DNA from: Pontibacter pamirensis
Lineage (GTDB): Bacteria; Bacteroidota; Bacteroidia; Cytophagales; Hymenobacteraceae
Assembly: GCF_010015475.1 (NCBI RefSeq)
Contig: NZ_SSNI01000004.1
Coordinates: 124,001-188,000, forward strand
Length of the DNA: 64,000 bases
Direction: 5' to 3'
How positions within the stretch are numbered: the stretch's first letter is position 1; each line of letters starts with the position of its first letter. A program made the position numbers and the translations under genes. The notes under the pieces are model-generated. The model saw only the letters and a list, made by a program, of their open reading frames with translations, was not told the DNA's origin and did not search any database. Positions 26,941 to 34,905 of the stretch are shown piece after piece.

Positions 26941-29568
26941 ATGAACATTGTAGATTTGCGCGTCATGCGCGGACCAAACTACTGGTCAGTTAAGCATCCC
27001 AAGATTATTGTCCTTAAACTGGAGCTGGAATCCCTCAGCCACAAACTAACAAACGACATCCCGGGTGTTCTTCCAGGATTAAAGAAAAAGCTTCCTGGTT
27101 TGCTGAAGCATCGCTCTGTAGAGGGAGTGGAGGGTGGTTTTTTCAAGACTGTGGATGCCGGTACCACTTTCGCACATGTCGTGCAGCACGTGGCGCTGGA
27201 GCTTCAGACAATGGCGGGAATGGAGTGTGGCTATGGTCGGTGCTATCCCGCGCATGAGGAAGGGCATATGGTGGTTGTGTTCTCGTACCAAGAGGAGCGG
27301 GCAGGGGAGTATGCTGCTTATGCCGCTTTGCGTATCACCAAGGCCCTTGTGAAAGGTGAAAAGTATAAGGTGAGTGATGATGTTAACCGCTTACACCAAA
27401 TCCGGGAAGACGAGTTTTTTGGGCCGAGTACTTATTCTATTGTTTCAGAAGCTCTGAGCAGGGGTATACCTTATATTCGCCTTAACAGCCATTCACTTAT
27501 CCAGTTGGGATACGGAAAGTATCAGAAGCGCATACAGGCTACCTTGACCTGTAAAACAGCTTGTTTTGCTGTAGAAATAGCCGGAGACAAAAGAGCGACA
27601 AAGGCGATACTTAGTGAGTCAGGTATACAGGTGCCCAAAGGCTCTACCGTTTACGACGAGGAGGAACTGAAGCGAGCGATTGACTGGCTGGGTTTTCCGG
27701 TGGTGATAAAGCCGCTTGATGGTAACCACGGGAAAGGAGCCTCTATCAATGTAACTAATCTTAAAGATGCCCTGAGTGGTTTTGCTGAAGCCCGCAAATT
27801 TTCCGCTGGTATAATTGTGGAGCAATACATCGAGGGCTCTGACTTCAGGCTTCTCGTCATTAACGGTCGGTTTGTAGCGGCTGCCATGCGCACACCTGCT
27901 AGGGTGATCGGCGACGGCACCTCCACCATCAAACAGTTAATCAACAAAGAGAACATGGACCCGAAGCGGGGAGTCGGGCACGAGAAGTCTCTCACCAAAA
28001 TCAAATTTGACAAGCACTCCAGGAGCATCCTTAAGAGCAGGAACCTGACCACTGATGCTGTTTTGCAGGAAGGTGAGACCCTTTACCTTAAGAGCACAGC
28101 CAATATCAGTACGGGTGGCACAGCAACTGATGTGACAGACCTGGTGGACCCTTACAACATTCTGATGGCTGAGCGCATCGCTGGCCTTGTAGGGCTTGAT
28201 ATATGTGGCATAGACGTGATGACGACCGACATTGCCATACCATTAAACGAAACGCGCGGTGCCGTGCTGGAGGTAAATGCTGCTCCAGGCTTTAGAATGC
28301 ATGTCTCACCGGCATATGGCCTTCCACGCAATGTGGCAGAGCCTGTTATTGATATGCTGTTCCCGCACAATCAGCCGTCACGCATACCAATAATAGCCAT
28401 AACAGGCACCAACGGTAAAACCACGACCACCCGCCTTATTGCGCACATGGTTAAGGCAAATGGCTACCAGGTAGGTTATACCACCACAGATGGCATTTAT
28501 ATCCAGGATAAACTGCTGGAGAAGGGAGATACCACCGGCCCTTACAGTGCTGAGTTCGTGCTGAAAGACCCTACAGTGAACTTTGCCGTTTTAGAATGTG
28601 CCCGTGGCGGCCTCTTACGCTCTGGTCTCGGCTTTCAGCAATGCGATATCGGTATAGTCACCAACGTAAGTTCTGATCATCTGGGGTTGCGCGACATTCA
28701 TACCCTGGAGGAGTTGGCGCAGGTGAAAGCAGTAATACCAAAGAGTGTGAGCAAGGATGGGTATGCTGTTTTAAATGCAGATGATGACCTGGTATATGCT
28801 ATGGCTGAAGGTTTAGACTGTAAAATAGCTTTCTTCAGTATGGATGAGGACAACCCGCGTGTACTGCAACACATTGCAGCGGGAGGCCTGGCTGCTGTTT
28901 ACGAAAACGGCTACATTTCCCTGTTTAAAAACAGCTATAAAATAAGAATAGACCGCGTGGCAGAGATACCACTTACTTTTGGTGGTAAAGCCCGTTTCAA
29001 CATAGAAAACACCCTGGCTGCTTTGCTGGCAGGCTACATTTCTCACTTTGACAAGGAAAACATCAAAACTTCCCTCCGGACATTTACACCCTCACCGGGC
29101 AAAACACCGGGAAGAATGAATCTCTTCAAGTTTCCTGATTATGATGTGCTGGTGGATTATGCGCACAATGTTGGGGGGCTAAAAGCGGTTGGAGAATTTA
29201 TTAATAGTCTGGATGCTTCTAAAAAAGTTGGCATAGTAGCCGGTGTAGGAGACCGCAGGCAGGAAGACTTGTTTGCGCTGGGACAGGTAGCGGGGCAGAT
29301 TTTTGATGACGTCATCATACGCCTGGATGCTGATCTGCGCGGTAAAAAGGCAGAAGAGATAACCGGCCCTCTTTTGCGGGGCATTGAAGACAGCGCTCCC
29401 GATAAAAAGCCAAAGCTTATACCAGAGGAGATGCGGGCAATTGCTTATGCACTGGAGCATGCTGAGGCCGGATCGATTATTACCATCTTTACTGAGGATA
29501 TTCAGGAGGCTGTAAAAATGGTGGAGAGCTTTAAAGTGATACAGGATAGAAGAGTGCTCACCGAGTGA
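26941..29568 (+). CDS. cphA: cyanophycin synthetase
   Basis: An 875-aa CphA that polymerises Asp and Arg into the multi-L-arginyl-poly-aspartate reserve polymer using ATP. Three parts are visible: an N-terminal domain (1-~160), an ATP-grasp domain (~210-470, with FPVVIKPLDGNHGKGAS and EVNAAPGFRMH), and a Mur-ligase-like domain (~480-870, with P-loop ITGTNGKTTTTRLIAHM and TNVSSDHLG). Length and motifs are complete. It stands alone; the cyanophycinase (cphB) and isoaspartyl peptidase often found beside it are not in the window. ATG 26941 is kept because the MNIVDLRVMRGPNYWS start is family-typical. Confidence 0.93.
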   Translation: MNIVDLRVMRGPNYWSVKHPKIIVLKLELESLSHKLTNDIPGVLPGLKKKLPGLLKHRSVEGVEGGFFKTVDAGTTFAHVVQHVALELQTMAGMECGYGRCYPAHEEGHMVVVFSYQEERAGEYAAYAALRITKALVKGEKYKVSDDVNRLHQIREDEFFGPSTYSIVSEALSRGIPYIRLNSHSLIQLGYGKYQKRIQATLTCKTACFAVEIAGDKRATKAILSESGIQVPKGSTVYDEEELKRAIDWLGFPVVIKPLDGNHGKGASINVTNLKDALSGFAEARKFSAGIIVEQYIEGSDFRLLVINGRFVAAAMRTPARVIGDGTSTIKQLINKENMDPKRGVGHEKSLTKIKFDKHSRSILKSRNLTTDAVLQEGETLYLKSTANISTGGTATDVTDLVDPYNILMAERIAGLVGLDICGIDVMTTDIAIPLNETRGAVLEVNAAPGFRMHVSPAYGLPRNVAEPVIDMLFPHNQPSRIPIIAITGTNGKTTTTRLIAHMVKANGYQVGYTTTDGIYIQDKLLEKGDTTGPYSAEFVLKDPTVNFAVLECARGGLLRSGLGFQQCDIGIVTNVSSDHLGLRDIHTLEELAQVKAVIPKSVSKDGYAVLNADDDLVYAMAEGLDCKIAFFSMDEDNPRVLQHIAAGGLAAVYENGYISLFKNSYKIRIDRVAEIPLTFGGKARFNIENTLAALLAGYISHFDKENIKTSLRTFTPSPGKTPGRMNLFKFPDYDVLVDYAHNVGGLKAVGEFINSLDASKKVGIVAGVGDRRQEDLFALGQVAGQIFDDVIIRLDADLRGKKAEEITGPLLRGIEDSAPDKKPKLIPEEMRAIAYALEHAEAGSIITIFTEDIQEAVKMVESFKVIQDRRVLTE

Positions 29569-29604
29569 CATGATGAACTAATATGGTATAATTCTAGAAT
29601 CAAC

Positions 29605-29654
29605 CTACAAATAAAAAGGCCCCTACCGTATGGCAGTGGCCTTTTTATTTGTAG
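29605..29654. terminator. bidirectional terminator between cphA and the coiled-coil gene
   Basis: A 17-bp perfect stem (29605-29621 with 29638-29654), extended inside with two mismatches and A/T-rich at both bases, between convergent genes. Confidence 0.85.
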
Positions 29655-29668
29655 TGCTGGTGAATAAT

Positions 29669-30610
29669 CTATTTTAAAACAAAAGATGACTTTCCGATCA
29701 TAAAGCCGTCTGTATAAAGCTCTACTACGTGCTGGCCTTTTTTATACTCGGCATTTTTGTCGTAAGTAAAGCTTAGTTGCTGTTGCGTGTTATCGAAAAC
29801 GAAATCGCGCTTGGCAGTAAAGTACATGTTTTCTCCGTCTATCTGGAAGGAACCAGAGCCTGTAGCCAAGTTATAGAGTGCTGCTCCGTCAGGCTCAATC
29901 AAACGCATGTATACAGTCTTAGGCTCTTTAGCAGCTACATCATTCTTAGCGAGGTTGAAGACAACACGAATTTTGTCTACTCGCCTTGCCCGGAACTCAT
30001 TATCATTGTCTTCTTTTTCTTTACCACGCTGGTTAATGATATTCACATTCATGTTCTGCGCCTCTAGTTTAGAAGCTAGCTTCACTTTCTCGTTCAGATC
30101 ACGGTTGCTGGTTTTAAACGTTACCAGGCTATCTGACAGCTGGTTTTGAGTTGTCTTCAGTTCAGTGTTTTCTGTGAATAACACTTCATTGTCTGCCTGC
30201 AGCTGCACAATCTCCTCATCTTTCTGCTTCAGTTGTTGCTCAAAAGCCGAGGCTCTGTCGCGGAAACGGCGCTGATCAGCTAAACTATAACTGCGCTTTC
30301 TGAAGCCACGCAGTTCGTCCAGGTCAGCACCAATAGCTGCAATCTGGGTTTCCAGAGAGTCGTTTTCCAGGCCCATTGCCTGTAGTTCCTGGCTTTGGCG
30401 CTCGAAGTCCGCTTTAAGGGCTTCGTAAACCTTAATCTGGTTCTCCAGTTCATTGTTCTTAACCCGGATAACTTCGGCTTGCTCTTCCGTTTTCTCTTTT
30501 TTCTGGTAATTCATGTAAATCAGAATACCATTAATGCTGATCAGGACGACGAGCAGGCCACCAATTAAAAGCTTCCTGTTGCTTCGTTTTTCAGGTGTGT
30601 TAGCTGACAT
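29669..30610 (-). CDS. single-pass membrane protein with long coiled coil, unknown function
   Basis: 313 aa, not assigned to a named family. A basic N-terminus (EKRSNRKLL) leads into one helix (~13-34). Residues ~40-185 are heptad-rich coiled coil with many Gln, Glu and Leu (QQLKQKDEEIVQLQADNEVL). Residues ~195-313 form a beta-rich C-terminal domain (RRVDKIRVVFNLAKND, TVYMRLIEPDGAAL, HVVELYTDGF). The coiled coil and C-terminal domain should be periplasmic if the basic N-terminus stays inside. Similar proteins in the phylum are sometimes labelled as chromosome-partition proteins because of the coiled coil; nothing here supports that. Confidence 0.8.
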   Translation of the reverse strand: MSANTPEKRSNRKLLIGGLLVVLISINGILIYMNYQKKEKTEEQAEVIRVKNNELENQIKVYEALKADFERQSQELQAMGLENDSLETQIAAIGADLDELRGFRKRSYSLADQRRFRDRASAFEQQLKQKDEEIVQLQADNEVLFTENTELKTTQNQLSDSLVTFKTSNRDLNEKVKLASKLEAQNMNVNIINQRGKEKEDNDNEFRARRVDKIRVVFNLAKNDVAAKEPKTVYMRLIEPDGAALYNLATGSGSFQIDGENMYFTAKRDFVFDNTQQQLSFTYDKNAEYKKGQHVVELYTDGFMIGKSSFVLK

Positions 30611-30687
30611 ATGTGGTTTTAGTTTATTGTTTATGTTAATTTAAGCTTTATTTTAAATAAAACTAATAGCTCAGTCTTAGCAAGCAT

Positions 30688-30695
30688 CAAATATA
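30688..30695 (-). promoter_or_regulatory. putative -7 element for the coiled-coil gene
   Basis: On the minus strand TATATTTG, an exact TAnnTTTG match, 77 bp upstream of the start. It is one base away from the plus-strand element at 30697-30704. Confidence 0.45.
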
Positions 30696-30696
30696 A

Positions 30697-30704
30697 TATT
30701 TTTG
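30697..30704 (+). promoter_or_regulatory. putative -7 element for the TPMT-like gene
   Basis: TATTTTTG, an exact TAnnTTTG match, 18 bp before the ATG at 30723, leaving a very short leader. It abuts the divergent minus-strand element. Confidence 0.45.
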
Positions 30705-30722
30705 ATTTATTAATCTACTTTG

Positions 30723-31310
30723 ATGGGGCAACAATTTGATGAAGCATATTGGCAGCACCGTTACCAGTTAAACCAAACAGGTTGGGATGTTGGGGATGTA
30801 ACGACGCCGCTAAAAAATTATTTTGATCAGTTGCAAAACAAAACAATCCGTATCCTGATCCCAGGCAGCGGCAGTGGGTATGAAGCTGAATACCTGTTTA
30901 AGCAGGGTTTTGAGAAGGTATACCTTGTAGACATAGCGGAAGCACCACTTCATAATTTTGCGCGCCGCGTGCCTGGCTTCTCGAAGGAACAACTGCTGCA
31001 ACAGGATTTCTTCTCGCTGGAAGGGGAGTACGATTTGATAGTGGAACAGACATTCTTCTGCGCCTTTGAACCTTCTTTAAGGTTGGACTATGCCCGCCAA
31101 TGCGCACATTTGCTCAGACAGGGAGGAAAACTGATGGGACTGCTCTTCGATACTGATTTCACACACGAAGGACCTCCCTTTGGAGGTAACCGAGAGGAGT
31201 ACAGAACGTACTTTGAGCCATATTTTCATTTTAGGCACTATGATACAGCTTATAATTCCATTCAGCCACGGCAGGGACGGGAGGTGTTTATGCTGTTGCA
31301 GAAGAAGTGA
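30723..31310 (+). CDS. TPMT-family SAM-dependent methyltransferase
   Basis: 195 aa from ATG 30723; a TTG directly before it would add one residue and is less likely. Motif I is ILIPGSGSGYEAEYL (the GxGxG loop) and the strand-2 acid is in VYLVDIAEAPL. VEQTFFCAFEPSLRLDYA and HEGPPFGG are typical of the thiopurine S-methyltransferase-like group, which in bacteria methylates small thiols, selenite/tellurite or other chalcogen compounds. The N-terminus WQHRYQLNQTGWDVG fits that family. Substrate not determinable. Confidence 0.88.
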   Translation: MGQQFDEAYWQHRYQLNQTGWDVGDVTTPLKNYFDQLQNKTIRILIPGSGSGYEAEYLFKQGFEKVYLVDIAEAPLHNFARRVPGFSKEQLLQQDFFSLEGEYDLIVEQTFFCAFEPSLRLDYARQCAHLLRQGGKLMGLLFDTDFTHEGPPFGGNREEYRTYFEPYFHFRHYDTAYNSIQPRQGREVFMLLQKK

Positions 31311-31406
31311 TACGAAGCTCAACGGCATTTCTGAATTAGAAGTAAGGCTTACTATATGGCTCAGAACAATACTCAATGCATTACTCGTAATTCTTATTTG
31401 ATATAG

Positions 31407-31414
31407 TACCTTTG
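31407..31414 (+). promoter_or_regulatory. putative kdsA -7 element
   Basis: TACCTTTG matches TAnnTTTG, 31 bp upstream of the kdsA ATG. The -33 box is not evident. Confidence 0.45.
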
Positions 31415-31445
31415 CAATGCCTTTGCGCATAAAAACAAAAGAACC

Positions 31446-32255
31446 ATGTTTGAAATACCAAAACTAAAACACACCGATAGTGGCAACTTTTTTTTAATGG
31501 CCGGCCCATGTGCCATCGAAGGAGAGGAAATAGCCATGCAGATTGCTGAGCGTCTGAAAAGCTTAACTGATTCGCTGCAGGTTCCGCTGATTTTTAAGGG
31601 CTCTTACCGTAAAGCCAACCGTTCGCGCCTTGACTCTTTTACCGGAATAGGAGATGAAAAAGCACTCCGGATTCTGCAGAAGGTGAGCAGGGAGTTTGAT
31701 GTGCCAACGGTAACAGATATACATGAAACAACAGAGGCTGCCATGGCTGCCGAGTATGTGGATGTGCTGCAGATACCTGCTTTCCTCTGCCGCCAAACCG
31801 ATTTATTAGTTGCAGCTGCCAATACAGGTAAAGTAGTCAATATCAAGAAGGGGCAGTTCCTGTCTGGTGCTGCCATGCGCTTTGCCGTTGAGAAAATACA
31901 CGATTCTGGTAACAAGAAAGTGATTCTGACCGATAGAGGAAATTCTTTCGGTTATTCAGACCTGGTGGTGGATTTCCGGAATCTGCCTGAAATGAAAGCC
32001 TTAGGGGCACCTGTGGTGATGGATGTAACACACTCTTTGCAGCAGCCAAACCAAAGTTCAGGTGTAACAGGAGGCAAACCTGCTTTGATTGAAACAATCG
32101 CTAAGGCGGCCATTGCAGTTGGGGCTGATGGCCTGTTCATAGAAACGCATCCGCAGCCAGGTATAGCTAAGTCTGATGGTGCTAACATGCTGCCGCTGGA
32201 CCAGTTAGAAAACCTGCTTAAAAAGCTTATCCGCATTCGCCAGGCAGTAGCATAA
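31446..32255 (+). CDS. kdsA: 3-deoxy-8-phosphooctulonate synthase
   Basis: A 269-aa Kdo-8-phosphate synthase that condenses PEP with arabinose-5-phosphate, the committed step to Kdo for lipopolysaccharide inner core. Motifs: AGPCAIEGEEIAMQIAERL at residues 19-37, FKGSYRKANRSR, LQIPAFLCRQTDLL, and VMDVTHSLQQPN with metal/substrate residues. DRGNSFGY is also intact. Its presence shows the organism makes Kdo-containing LPS. It has its own promoter-like element and terminator, so it is probably monocistronic. Confidence 0.97.
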   Translation: MFEIPKLKHTDSGNFFLMAGPCAIEGEEIAMQIAERLKSLTDSLQVPLIFKGSYRKANRSRLDSFTGIGDEKALRILQKVSREFDVPTVTDIHETTEAAMAAEYVDVLQIPAFLCRQTDLLVAAANTGKVVNIKKGQFLSGAAMRFAVEKIHDSGNKKVILTDRGNSFGYSDLVVDFRNLPEMKALGAPVVMDVTHSLQQPNQSSGVTGGKPALIETIAKAAIAVGADGLFIETHPQPGIAKSDGANMLPLDQLENLLKKLIRIRQAVA

Positions 32256-32270
32256 GCATGGAATGAAGAC

Positions 32271-32313
32271 AAAGGACAAAATACTTCATGATAATACTGG
32301 TCTTTTGTCCTTT
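32271..32313. terminator. bidirectional terminator between kdsA and a methyltransferase gene
   Basis: An 11-bp perfect stem AAAGGACAAAA/TTTTGTCCTTT (32271-32281 with 32303-32313) and a 21-nt loop, between convergent stops. Confidence 0.65.
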
Positions 32314-32335
32314 ACCCTTCGTTTGAATTCAGTAC

Positions 32336-33121
32336 TTAAAAATTTAAAGTAAAATGCTCTTTGGGTTGCGTGGTCCTGAAAAAGACGAGGCCTATATGGT
32401 AAAGGTCCACTGTCTGCATGACTTGCGGATGTTGTTTTATTTCTTGCCAGGCACGCTTCATTTCTCCTGACCAATAGATATCATCTATCACAAACAGGCT
32501 GTACTCTTGCTTTTTTTTGAGGCAGGTGTTAAAATACTGCATGGTGGGGGTATAGCGATGGTTCCCGTCGAAGAAGGCGAAGTCCAGTTGCGGTATCTGC
32601 TGCAGCTGTTCTTCTAATGTGTCGCTCAGGTTGCCCATAATAAGCTGCACTTGTTTTAGCCCTAGCTGGCTGAAGTTTTCGCAGGCTACTTTGGCTATGT
32701 TAGGGCATCCTTCAAAAGTATAAATTGCTGCCTCTTTGCGTGCCTCACCTAAATAGGAGGTGGTAATGCCAAGTGATGTGCCTAAGTCAAAAATTGTTTG
32801 CGGCTGCAAGTAGTTAACCAGCCGGAAAAGCAATTGCCCATATTTAGCGGTTTTAGCTGAAGATCGGGCAATTGCTTTTACCTTCCGTTGCTGCTGTTTT
32901 AGCATTTTCGATCCTGCTCCTAAATCCGTTACCTGTAACAGGCGGTTGTCCTGCAACATTGTCTCACGAAGCGTCTCTACCCGATCATAAGCCAGGAAAT
33001 GACCGTCGTGCATTAAAACGTTGTGGTACAGGTCGAAAATGAAAGGGGAGTGGACACCGTGCAAATTAAACGCACGTTTCCGGTACAGCAGGTAGTCAGC
33101 AGCTAGTTGAAGAGAAGACAC
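32336..33121 (-). CDS. class I SAM-dependent methyltransferase
   Basis: A 261-aa O-methyltransferase-like protein. Motif I is TIFDLGTSLGITTSYL (~109-124), the following acidic residue is in YTFEGCPNIAKVA, and LDFAFFDGNHRYTP matches the metal-dependent/class I MTase strand-4 motif. A family-specific N-terminal segment (RAFNLHGVHSPFIFDLY) precedes it. It is convergent with kdsA and 101 bp from apaG. Substrate unknown. Confidence 0.82.
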   Translation of the reverse strand: MSSLQLAADYLLYRKRAFNLHGVHSPFIFDLYHNVLMHDGHFLAYDRVETLRETMLQDNRLLQVTDLGAGSKMLKQQQRKVKAIARSSAKTAKYGQLLFRLVNYLQPQTIFDLGTSLGITTSYLGEARKEAAIYTFEGCPNIAKVACENFSQLGLKQVQLIMGNLSDTLEEQLQQIPQLDFAFFDGNHRYTPTMQYFNTCLKKKQEYSLFVIDDIYWSGEMKRAWQEIKQHPQVMQTVDLYHIGLVFFRTTQPKEHFTLNF

Positions 33122-33222
33122 AGGTCGTGGTTTGGGAGGCAGAATACAGGAGAAGCGAAACGAGTACTGCTTTGCTTTACATGCTGGCGCAGGTAATCGT
33201 GCTATACCCGTTCCTTGTTATT

Positions 33223-33609
33223 TTAATTCAGTTTATAAGGTACAACTAAGGTAAACTCTGGAATGGTGACGTGAAACTGGCGGCCGTCAATTAACCGCTC
33301 CATCAGGTATGTGCCGCGCATTTTGCCAATACCTGTTTTCAGGTTGCAACCAGATACATACTCATGCATCTCGCTTGGCTCCAGCACCGGTTGCTGCCCT
33401 ACAACTCCTTCTCCTTCTACCTCACGCACCACACCTGTTGCATCGTGTATGTGCCAGTGGCGTCGCAACAGCTTAACAGTGAACTCGCTGTGGTTTTCGA
33501 TTTTTATTTTATACGCAAAAACAAAGTGCTGCTGCACCGGACTGGAGTAGTCTGGCAGATAGTTGGCCGTAACCGTGATCTTTACTCCTTCAGTTGTTTT
33601 TGTATCCAT
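33223..33609 (-). CDS. apaG: ApaG domain protein (Co2+/Mg2+ efflux protein ApaG)
   Basis: A 128-aa single-domain ApaG with an immunoglobulin-like beta sandwich. Family landmarks: VKITVTANYLPDYSSP, FAYKIKIENHSEFTVKLLRRHWHI, GEGVVGQQPVLEPSEMHEYVSG (cited in part) and GTYLMERLIDGRQF. Historically linked to Co2+/Mg2+ homeostasis; the biochemical role is unsettled. Divergent from ung with 98 bp between starts. Confidence 0.95.
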   Translation of the reverse strand: MDTKTTEGVKITVTANYLPDYSSPVQQHFVFAYKIKIENHSEFTVKLLRRHWHIHDATGVVREVEGEGVVGQQPVLEPSEMHEYVSGCNLKTGIGKMRGTYLMERLIDGRQFHVTIPEFTLVVPYKLN

Positions 33610-33707
33610 GTTCCAATGTTTTTTGTATACTTAACAACCAGTGCAGTAGCTGCAGGCTGCTTCAGTGGAATTTACTCTCTTAACCTAACCCTCAAGCTTA
33701 GTAACGC

Positions 33708-34370
33708 ATGAATGTAAAGATAGAAGAAAGCTGGCAGAATGTATTGCAAGATGAATTTGAAAAGCCTTATTTCAAAAATCTTGTTTCTTTTGTTAAAGAC
33801 GAATACACCACTCAAAAAGTTTATCCCGTGGGCAATCAAATATTTAATGCTTTCCAGAAATGCCCTTTTGATGAGGTGAAGGTGGTGATCCTGGGGCAGG
33901 ACCCCTACCATGGCCCCAACCAGGCAAATGGTCTCGCTTTTTCTGTGAGCGACAAGGTACGTGTGCCGCCATCCTTGCTTAACATTTTTAAGGAAATCAA
34001 AAATGACCTAGGCAAAGATATGCCCACCACCGGCAACCTGGAGCGCTGGGCAGAGCAGGGGGTGTTACTGTTAAACGCTACCCTTACTGTACAGGCCGGA
34101 AAAGCGGGGTCACATCAGAAGAAGGGTTGGGAAGAATTTACAGATGCCGTGGTGCAGAAAGTGAATGATCTGAAGGAAAATGTGGTATTTATGTTGTGGG
34201 GAGCTTATGCGCAGAAAAAGGGTGCCTTTATAAATGAAGAGAGACATCTTGTGCTAAAAGCGGCACATCCTTCCCCTTTTGCTGCTGATCGGGGCTTTTT
34301 CGGGAGCCACCACTTCAGCAAAGCTAATAAATACTTACAGGAGCATGGTAAAGAGCCAATAGAGTGGTAG
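33708..34370 (+). CDS. ung: uracil-DNA glycosylase
   Basis: A 220-aa family 1 UDG of normal length that removes uracil from DNA. Catalytic Asp65 is in GQDPYHGP. The Ser/Pro loop VPPSLLNIFKEIKNDLG, LLNATLTVQAGKAGSH and the minor-groove loop HPSPFAADRGFFGSHHFS are complete. The next gene (ArsC-like) begins 68 bp later on the same strand and may be cotranscribed. Confidence 0.97.
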   Translation: MNVKIEESWQNVLQDEFEKPYFKNLVSFVKDEYTTQKVYPVGNQIFNAFQKCPFDEVKVVILGQDPYHGPNQANGLAFSVSDKVRVPPSLLNIFKEIKNDLGKDMPTTGNLERWAEQGVLLLNATLTVQAGKAGSHQKKGWEEFTDAVVQKVNDLKENVVFMLWGAYAQKKGAFINEERHLVLKAAHPSPFAADRGFFGSHHFSKANKYLQEHGKEPIEW

Positions 34371-34438
34371 CTACCCTCTAAAGTACATACTTAAGCTTTT
34401 CCGTGAGTAAAGGGATATGTTATAGAAACACTGATACA

Positions 34439-34780
34439 ATGCTAAAGATATACCATAATAACCGTTGCAGTAAAAGCCGCCAAACACTGGAATTGATTAA
34501 AGATTCAGGACAGGAGGTAGAGGTTGTCGAATACCTGAAAACACCACTAACTGCCGCCGAACTGCAGGACGTACTGCAGAAACTGAACATGAAGCCAGAG
34601 CAATTACTGCGGAAGAACGAGGCCCTTTATAAAGAGGCATATAAGGGTAAAAGGATGACGGACCAAGAGTGGATACAGGCGATGGTTGACCACCCCGTGT
34701 TAATAGAGCGGCCTATTGTCGTGAAAGAAGATAAAGCCGTGTTAGGACGTCCGCCAGAGAATGTGCAGGAGTTGCTGTAA
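34439..34780 (+). CDS. arsC: ArsC/Spx-family thioredoxin-fold reductase (arsenate reductase-like)
   Basis: 113 aa from ATG 34439; a GTG at 34403 would add 12 residues with no family match. The thioredoxin-like fold carries one active-site cysteine, Cys10 in HNNRCSKSRQTLELI. DHPVLIERPIVVKEDKAVLGRPPENV is the conserved second half with the arsenate-binding-type Arg. Similar to glutaredoxin-dependent ArsC. No arsenical pump or ArsR gene lies nearby, so arsenic resistance is only one possibility. Confidence 0.87.
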   Translation: MLKIYHNNRCSKSRQTLELIKDSGQEVEVVEYLKTPLTAAELQDVLQKLNMKPEQLLRKNEALYKEAYKGKRMTDQEWIQAMVDHPVLIERPIVVKEDKAVLGRPPENVQELL

Positions 34781-34855
34781 GGAACCTGAGACGCTTTTAG
34801 TATTATCCATGCACTTGATGAAGCGGCAAGTATAGATTCAACGAAACGGAAACAA

Positions 34856-34885
34856 AAAAAGCCAGACCTGTCATGTCTGGCTTTT
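34856..34885. terminator. bidirectional terminator between arsC and lepB
   Basis: Stem GCCAGAC/GTCTGGC (34861-34867 with 34875-34881), flanked by A5 and T4 that extend it. It sits between convergent genes. Confidence 0.85.
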
Positions 34886-34905
34886 CAATTTGTGAGGTTT
34901 GAACT

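Noticed and set aside
33122-33222. Possible small gene between the methyltransferase and apaG
   Set aside because: No frame with a start and family-like content; only short noise.
34403-34438. GTG start for the ArsC-like gene
   Set aside because: Adds 12 residues without family match; ATG 34439 gives the usual 113-aa length.
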